NCBI GenBank assembly: GCA_014190175.1
Contig: BJFZ01000042.1
Location: 1-10,718, forward strand
DNA from: Actinomycetes bacterium
GTDB lineage: Bacteria; Actinomycetota; Actinomycetes; Nanopelagicales; Nanopelagicaceae
Direction of reading: 5' to 3'
Length of the DNA stretch: 10,718 bases
In this document: positions 6,500-10,718 of the stretch, one piece after another
Position numbering within the stretch: the first letter of the stretch is position 1
Layout: each line of letters opens with the position of its first letter
Position numbers and translations under genes: made by a program
Notes under the pieces: model-generated
What the model saw: only the letters and a program-made list of their open reading frames with translations
Told to the model about the DNA's origin: nothing
The model's database searches: none

Positions 6500-7373
6500 G
6501 CATAAAATAGTTATGGTGTGTGACACAATGAATGAAATTGATGATCAATTTGCCATCGCATATGCACTAGGTAGCCCGTTGTTAGAAGTTCTAGCAGTAA
6601 TTTCATCTCATAATACTTTGGTGCATGGACATGATTCGGTCAATATCTATAAAGATGAAGCGCAACGCGTTATCGATTTATGCCAAAGAAGTGATGTTCC
6701 TTGCTTAAAAGGAGCGTCCCGCCCGATGGAAAATATTGACGAAGCCTTACCGAGCGAAGGCTTGGATTTCATTGTTAATTTAGCAAAACAAGGAGTTGAG
6801 TTTTCTATTTTGGGAACCGGACCAGCAACGGATTTGGCAGCATTTAAATTAGGGTATCCAGAGCTTGCCAAAAAAGTTCCAATTATTTGGGCAGGTTCAT
6901 TTCCTGATGAGGCGACATGGAAGAAATATAAGTATGGAGAGTTAAATGCACGAGCGGATATCGCTGCTTGGCGAGCTTTATACCGCAACCACGAAAACCT
7001 TGTTCTCCTACCGGGATGGCCGGGGGTTGTTAAGGTTGCAGTTGAAAACGGGGTTTTTCTCCCTGAATTGCGCTCAAAAAACAAAGCAATTCTTAATTTC
7101 TTAGCCGAAATATTAGAAAAATGGGGCCATGGTCGAATCAAAATGGATATGGATTCAAGTAGGCCAACAAAAGTTTTGTGGGATATTGTAAATATTGCTT
7201 ATTACACAGTTCCAGGAGCTGTAATTACGCGCCATATGCCCATTCCAGAGATAGATGCTGCAGGTTCGATGTATTGGGATCGTATAGTTGGAACGATTCC
7301 AGTCTGTATGGATGTCGATGAAGTCGCGATTATGAAGGATTTTTGGACCGCTATGGAGCATTTACCTGATTAA
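6483..7373 (+). CDS. Nucleoside hydrolase (IUNH) superfamily protein with an altered metal/catalytic motif
   Basis: The 296-residue protein has the IUNH layout: metal motif near the N-terminus (CDTMNEIDDQFA, 13-24), LGTGPATDLA (110-119), PIIWAGS (133-139), the ribose-recognition segment GELNARADIAAW (152-163), and a late Asp234 in LWDIVNIAYY. Known members hydrolyse the N-glycosidic bond of ribonucleosides. Compared with Crithidia IUNH (DxDPGxDD), Asp20 and Asp21 match Asp14/Asp15, Glu153 and Asn155 match Glu166/Asn168, and Asp234 matches Asp242. However, Met16 replaces Asp10, the general base, and Trp233 replaces His241. Asn17-Glu18 before DDQ recalls the diverged DUF1593-like branch (NExDDQ). 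Function may therefore differ from standard nucleosidases. The TTG start overlaps E1 beta by 17 bases. The gene closes the operon and its stop overlaps the convergent repressor gene. Confidence 0.8.
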   Translation: MVNGTKHKIVMVCDTMNEIDDQFAIAYALGSPLLEVLAVISSHNTLVHGHDSVNIYKDEAQRVIDLCQRSDVPCLKGASRPMENIDEALPSEGLDFIVNLAKQGVEFSILGTGPATDLAAFKLGYPELAKKVPIIWAGSFPDEATWKKYKYGELNARADIAAWRALYRNHENLVLLPGWPGVVKVAVENGVFLPELRSKNKAILNFLAEILEKWGHGRIKMDMDSSRPTKVLWDIVNIAYYTVPGAVITRHMPIPEIDAAGSMYWDRIVGTIPVCMDVDEVAIMKDFWTAMEHLPD

Positions 7374-8092
7374 GATGCGGTAGGATTTTTTAATTCACGA
7401 ACATTACAAGCTGCATCAAATTTGATCTTGAATCTTTCTGCGTTATACCAAGTCTTATTCCACATTATATTTCGTGAGTGTAGATCCATATCAATGGTTT
7501 CTTTCACAAGGCAAGGTGTCAATGTTGTAATTTCAAGAAGTTTAGAAACTTTTTGTTCAACAAAATCACCAGAGATTTCAGTTTGCGAAGTTGTTATAAA
7601 AATTCCAAATTTAATCTGTAACATGTCCTCCAAAGCACCTTCAAGTTCATGATCCTCAATATTACCAATATATGAAACAGGGATAATTGTCGTTTGGTAG
7701 GCCATTGGAATTTCATCTCCGAGCCTTAGTCGAGAAAACTTTAACATCTTTGAATTTAAGGGAACTCTTAACTTGCTCGCACAAACTTTATCGGCAGAAA
7801 TTATTTTTGATATTAATAGTTTATTTGTGGGTTCGAGTCCACGAGAAGCCATTTCAGATGAAAAAGACCTACAGCGAGCAGATAAGGAATAACATTGATT
7901 CGAAATGAAAGTACCTGAACCGTGTCTGCGTTCAAGTCTGCCTTCTAATATGAAACTTTCTATCGTATGCCTCAGCGTCATTCGAGCAACACCGAAGCGT
8001 TCAGATAAAACGCGCTCACTTGGAATCTTTTGCCCAGGATAAAACTCGTTTAAAAGTTCATTCAATTCCGCATGAATCTTCATTGACTCCAC
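7370..8092 (-). CDS. GntR-family transcriptional regulator, HutC/UTRA subfamily
   Basis: The 240-residue protein has an N-terminal winged helix-turn-helix (about residues 6-64), with PGQKIPSERVLSERFG (19-34), RMTLRHTIESF (37-47) and the wing GRLERRHGSGTF (51-62). It is followed by a UTRA ligand-binding domain (about 74-235) that begins SFSSEMASRGLEP. HutC-type members are usually repressors released by a sugar, sugar phosphate, amino acid or similar metabolite. It is the likely regulator of the catabolic operon, and probably of itself (inference). Its gene runs toward the operon, with stop codons overlapping by 4 bases, so no terminator fits between them. Two starts are possible: GTG at 8092 with AAGG at 8097-8100, or ATG at 8083 with GGAG only 3 bases away. 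The wHTH is complete in both. Confidence 0.9.
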   Translation of the reverse strand: MESMKIHAELNELLNEFYPGQKIPSERVLSERFGVARMTLRHTIESFILEGRLERRHGSGTFISNQCYSLSARCRSFSSEMASRGLEPTNKLLISKIISADKVCASKLRVPLNSKMLKFSRLRLGDEIPMAYQTTIIPVSYIGNIEDHELEGALEDMLQIKFGIFITTSQTEISGDFVEQKVSKLLEITTLTPCLVKETIDMDLHSRNIMWNKTWYNAERFKIKFDAACNVRELKNPTAS

Positions 8093-8114
8093 TCAACCTT
8101 CGATTGTTTTGTGA

Positions 8115-8150
8115 CCCTTTTCTACTAGCCAAATAAGCATTAGTAAAGGG
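8115..8150. promoter_or_regulatory. Inverted repeat in the divergent intergenic region, possible GntR operator
   Basis: Arms CCCTTT (8115-8120) and AAAGGG (8145-8150) pair exactly. Inside them, TACTA (8123-8127) pairs with TAGTA (8141-8145), though base 8145 would belong to both right arms, so the symmetry is imperfect. The repeat overlaps a possible promoter for the repressor gene on the minus strand: TTGTTT at 8153-8158, a 17-base spacer, and TATTTG at 8130-8135. An operator for autoregulation is the simplest reading. No T-run follows, so a terminator is less likely. Confidence 0.35.
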
Positions 8151-8163
8151 ATAAACAAGCCTT

Positions 8164-8191
8164 TTGGCAGTATTGAGCCTGACGATAGACT
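8164..8191 (+). promoter_or_regulatory. Probable leaderless promoter of the MFS-thymidylate kinase gene
   Basis: TTGGCA (8164-8169) and TAGACT (8186-8191) are separated by 16 bases and resemble -35 and -10 elements. Only 6 bases (8192-8197) lie between the -10 element and the ATG at 8198, so transcription should start at or next to the A of the ATG. No Shine-Dalgarno sequence precedes this ATG. Leaderless mRNAs with exactly this TAnnnT-to-ATG spacing are common in actinobacteria. Confidence 0.55.
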
Positions 8192-8197
8192 CACTCC

Positions 8198-10423
8198 ATG
8201 CCTAGAACGCTGCCAACACCTGCCGCACCGGCCCAAGATGAGACACGTGGCGTTCTAGCGATTACGCCCTTTCGCAAGCTCTGGAATTCGATGGTTTTTT
8301 CCTCCCTTGGCGATTGGCTGGGCTTACTGGCGACAACTGCGCTGGCCCAACAGCTATCGGGTGGAGATTATACAACTGCTAACTTCGCAATCGCCGGTGT
8401 CTTTATCGCCCGCCTTTTACCGGCAGTATTTCTGGGCCCGATCGCAGGTGTAATCGCCGATCGCTTTGATCGCCGTAAGTTAATGGTCTCAAGTGATGTA
8501 CTACGCACCGGACTTTATATCTCGATTCCTATCGTGCACAATTATTTTTGGCTCTACACCGCAACTATCTTGGTCGAGTGCGTAACCCTGTTTTGGTCAC
8601 CGGCGAAAGAGGCATCGGTACCTAACCTTGTCCCGCGCGAAAAGTTAGAGTCGGCGAATCAAGTCTCACTCTTGGCCGCATATGGCACAGCCCCTATTGC
8701 AGCTGCGCTCTTTACCTTTCTCTCACTTTTTACTAGCGCAATTAACGCCGCCTTTTCTGTAAACACCACGGCCGTTGATATCGCGCTATATCTGAACGCA
8801 CTTTCATTTGCCTTTGCCGCATTTACAATCTGGGGATTGCGTGAAATCCCAAGGGGTGCGGCGGCAAAACACACAGCAGAGTCTGGGATCATAAAATCCT
8901 TACTCGAGGGTTGGAAATCAGTTAGCGGATCAAAGATTATTCGCGGCTTAATTGTTGGAATGCTCGGCGCCTTCATCGCAGCCGGCGCCGTCATTGGCCT
9001 GGCCCGAACATTTGTTGGCGACTTAGGCGGCGGAGAAGCGGCCTACGGCGTGCTCTTTGGCGCAGTATTTACAGGCTTAGCCGCTGGTATCGCACTTGGG
9101 CCTAAAGTCTTTGCACAGTTTTCTCGCCGGCGCTTATTTGGCGCATCGCTAACTATTGCCGGCCTCTTTCTTGTTGGCCTTGCCGCAATCCCTAACCTCG
9201 TTCTAGCCGTCTTCACAGTCGTTGCACTCGGTGCATTTAGCGGAATCTCGTGGGTCACCGGTTTTACGATGTTGGGTATGGAGGTTGCAGATGATGTACG
9301 CGGGCGCACATTTGCCTTCGTACAGAGCTTAATCCGCGTAGTTTTAGTCGGTGTTCTTGCAATCGCCCCATTAATTGCAGCCGCCGTTGGAGAGCACACA
9401 TTTAAATTTCAAAACACACAGGTAAGTTACAACGGAGCATCGGTAACTATCTTTATCGCAGGGTTGATCGCCGCATTAATCGGTGCGATCTCATATCACC
9501 AGATGAAAGATCGCCCTAATGTTTCATTGTGGTCAGATATAACAAATGCGCTTAAGGGCGAGCTGGGTAGCATTACAGGTGCGCCCACTAAAGGAACGTT
9601 CATCGTCTTTGAAGGCGGCGAGGGAATCGGTAAGACAACACAGGCCAAGCTTCTTAAAGCATGGCTTGAGCAAGAGGGCGAAAACGTTCTCCTATCTCGA
9701 GAACCAGGTGGCAGTGGGTTAGGAATTGAGATTCGAAAAATCTTACTTTCGCACTCAACCGGTGAGATTAGCCCGCGCGCCGAGGCACTTCTCTATGCAG
9801 CAGATCGCGCCCACCATGTTCATAGTGTCATTCGACCAGCTTTAGCTGTGGGTGAAGTTGTTATTAGCGATCGCTACTTCGATTCATCGATTGCATATCA
9901 AGGCGCGGGCCGCGTCTTAGAGCCCGGAGAGGTTGCACGAATTTCACGTTGGGCAACTGAATCCCTATACCCAACGCTAACGATAATCATTGACCTGCCA
10001 GCAGAAATCGGCCTAGCCCGCTTGCTGCGAAAAGATCGCTTAGAGGCACAACCCATCGATTTCCACGAGCGCGTTCGCCAAGAGTTTTTGCAGATCTCAC
10101 TGCTTGACCCCGAGCGATACTTCATCGTCGATGGCAATCAATCTATTGAAGCAACTCACGCCGCCATCATCGCTCGCGTTAGTGAGATCGCATCACTTAA
10201 ACGAAACGCCCGCGAAGATAAAGGCGCGCTACTACTGCGCCCGATCCGCGCCGTCAATAAAGTGGTGCGCACAACGGCTAAGAAAACCTCGACAAGTGCG
10301 ACAAAGGCCGTTAAGAAAAGTAGACAAGCGGTAAGTAAATCGGCGCAAAAGGGGAGTAAGGGCTCTTCGTTAAGAAAAGTAGGAAAGAATCGTAATAAAA
10401 CTAATGGGAAATCCGTTAAATGA
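8198..10423 (+). CDS. tmk: MFS membrane domain fused to thymidylate kinase (dTMP kinase), with a lysine-rich tail
   Basis: The 741-residue fusion has three parts. Residues about 25-435 form a polytopic major-facilitator domain with many hydrophobic segments; the loop GPIAGVIADRFDRRK (80-94) is the MFS motif A. Residues about 465-665 form a complete dTMP kinase: P-loop GGEGIGKT (473-480), REPGG (501-505), DRYFDSS (558-564), the arginine-rich lid near RKDRLE (611-616) and a family-like end. This domain phosphorylates dTMP to dTDP with ATP, essential for DNA synthesis. Residues about 685-741 are a Lys/Ser/Thr/Ala-rich basic tail, possibly binding nucleic acid. From memory, MFS-tmk fusions next to holB are known in actinobacteria such as Streptomyces. 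The transported substrate is unknown and the MFS part may not transport at all. Start ATG 8198 is supported by the leaderless promoter. Codon use is more GC-rich than in the operon to the left. Confidence 0.92.
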   Translation: MPRTLPTPAAPAQDETRGVLAITPFRKLWNSMVFSSLGDWLGLLATTALAQQLSGGDYTTANFAIAGVFIARLLPAVFLGPIAGVIADRFDRRKLMVSSDVLRTGLYISIPIVHNYFWLYTATILVECVTLFWSPAKEASVPNLVPREKLESANQVSLLAAYGTAPIAAALFTFLSLFTSAINAAFSVNTTAVDIALYLNALSFAFAAFTIWGLREIPRGAAAKHTAESGIIKSLLEGWKSVSGSKIIRGLIVGMLGAFIAAGAVIGLARTFVGDLGGGEAAYGVLFGAVFTGLAAGIALGPKVFAQFSRRRLFGASLTIAGLFLVGLAAIPNLVLAVFTVVALGAFSGISWVTGFTMLGMEVADDVRGRTFAFVQSLIRVVLVGVLAIAPLIAAAVGEHTFKFQNTQVSYNGASVTIFIAGLIAALIGAISYHQMKDRPNVSLWSDITNALKGELGSITGAPTKGTFIVFEGGEGIGKTTQAKLLKAWLEQEGENVLLSREPGGSGLGIEIRKILLSHSTGEISPRAEALLYAADRAHHVHSVIRPALAVGEVVISDRYFDSSIAYQGAGRVLEPGEVARISRWATESLYPTLTIIIDLPAEIGLARLLRKDRLEAQPIDFHERVRQEFLQISLLDPERYFIVDGNQSIEATHAAIIARVSEIASLKRNAREDKGALLLRPIRAVNKVVRTTAKKTSTSATKAVKKSRQAVSKSAQKGSKGSSLRKVGKNRNKTNGKSVK

Positions 10424-10718
10424 TGGCCACGGTGGTCAGCGTCTTTGATGACTTAGTCGGACAAGAACACATCGTTGATATCTTAAAAAAAGCAATCACT
10501 GCAACGCGTGATGAAGATAGTGGGGCAGCCCCAGAGGCGACCAATCAGATGACACATGCGTGGCTCTTTACCGGCCCGCCAGGATCGGGTCGCTCCAGTG
10601 CAGCCGTTGCATTTGCACAGGCCCTTGTCTGTCCGAGTAATGGCTGCGCCACATGCAATGCCTGCCGAAGTGTTATCACTAACGCACATCCCGATGTAGA
10701 GGTCATTCGCACCGAAGG
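10423..10718 (+). CDS. holB: DNA polymerase III delta' subunit, N-terminal part (3' end outside window)
   Basis: The open frame runs from ATG 10423 to the window edge, giving 98 complete codons. It opens with FDDLVGQEHIVDIL (8-21), the typical AAA+ clamp-loader start, then AWLFTGPPGSGRSS (46-59). The P-loop lysine is replaced by Arg57; actinobacterial delta' proteins that I know read GPPGSGRS, and delta' does not hydrolyse ATP, so this is not a defect. Cys70, Cys75, Cys78 and Cys81 form the clamp-loader zinc module. The protein is part of the complex that loads the sliding clamp at replication forks. The ATG shares one base with the stop of the thymidylate kinase fusion (TGATG), so the two genes are co-transcribed and translationally coupled. 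Confidence 0.9.
   Translation, partial: MATVVSVFDDLVGQEHIVDILKKAITATRDEDSGAAPEATNQMTHAWLFTGPPGSGRSSAAVAFAQALVCPSNGCATCNACRSVITNAHPDVEVIRTE

Noticed and set aside
6647..7141. 164-residue open frame on the minus strand
   Set aside because: It lies fully antisense to the conserved nucleoside hydrolase, has no recognisable motif, and looks like a mirror of codon bias.
7422..7908. Two short plus-strand frames across the regulator gene
   Set aside because: They are antisense to the clear GntR/UTRA coding sequence and contain no domain.
8115..8150. Inverted repeat as an intrinsic terminator
   Set aside because: There is no T-run on either side in either direction, the arms are interrupted, and it sits between divergent starts where no transcript needs ending.
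8659..9399. Two open frames on the minus strand opposite the MFS domain
   Set aside because: They are Ala/Thr/Arg/Pro-rich translations of the complement of membrane-helix codons, with no motif or ribosome site seen.
10573..10599. Lys to Arg change in the delta' P-loop as a broken ATPase
   Set aside because: Delta' is the non-hydrolysing clamp-loader subunit, and GPPGSGRS is what I recall for actinobacterial homologues.
1..10718. tRNA, rRNA, CRISPR arrays, insertion-sequence ends or transposase genes
   Set aside because: None was seen by eye; the coding sequences leave only the 105-base gap at 8093-8197, and no repeat-spacer pattern or transposase motif is present.

Overview
The window most likely comes from an actinobacterium (Actinomycetota) of moderate GC. 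The right end carries a major-facilitator membrane domain fused to thymidylate kinase. It is followed, with a 1-base overlap, by the start of holB (DNA polymerase III delta'), an arrangement I know from actinobacteria. The fusion gene also appears to be transcribed as a leaderless mRNA, which is common in that phylum. A small-genome freshwater or marine lineage would fit the GC, but that is a guess.

Layout. Positions 1-7373 hold one tightly packed plus-strand catabolic operon of eight genes. In order they are: a sugar-phosphate isomerase/epimerase-type TIM barrel (5' end missing), a zinc MDR dehydrogenase, a class II aldolase, an FGGY sugar kinase, a D-2-hydroxyacid dehydrogenase, the alpha and beta subunits of a thiamine-diphosphate E1 enzyme, and an atypical nucleoside hydrolase. 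Neighbouring genes overlap by 1-17 bases or are 5 bases apart, so translation is probably coupled throughout. Positions 7370-8092 (minus strand) encode a GntR/HutC-type repressor whose stop codon overlaps that of the nucleoside hydrolase. Positions 8093-8197 are the only real intergenic gap and hold divergent promoters and an inverted repeat. Positions 8198-10718 are housekeeping: the MFS-thymidylate kinase fusion and the 5' part of holB.

How the genes may work together (inference). The set can be read as a funnel for an unusual sugar, perhaps released from a nucleoside-like glycoside by the hydrolase. The dehydrogenase and TIM-barrel enzyme would convert it to a ketose, the FGGY kinase would phosphorylate it, and the class II aldolase would split it into a triose phosphate plus a short aldehyde or related C2/C3 unit. 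The 2-hydroxyacid dehydrogenase and the E1 enzyme would handle the small fragment. No transporter, E2 or E3 is visible, and the substrate cannot be read from the sequence. The GntR/UTRA protein is the obvious candidate regulator.

The operon is clearly more AT-rich than the housekeeping genes. In hand-counted 60-base samples, 3361-3420 has 16 G/C and 7081-7140 has 21, against 37 in 8941-9000 and 33 in 10021-10080. It therefore looks like an acquired metabolic island next to a conserved core locus. No tRNA, rRNA, CRISPR array or insertion sequence was seen.
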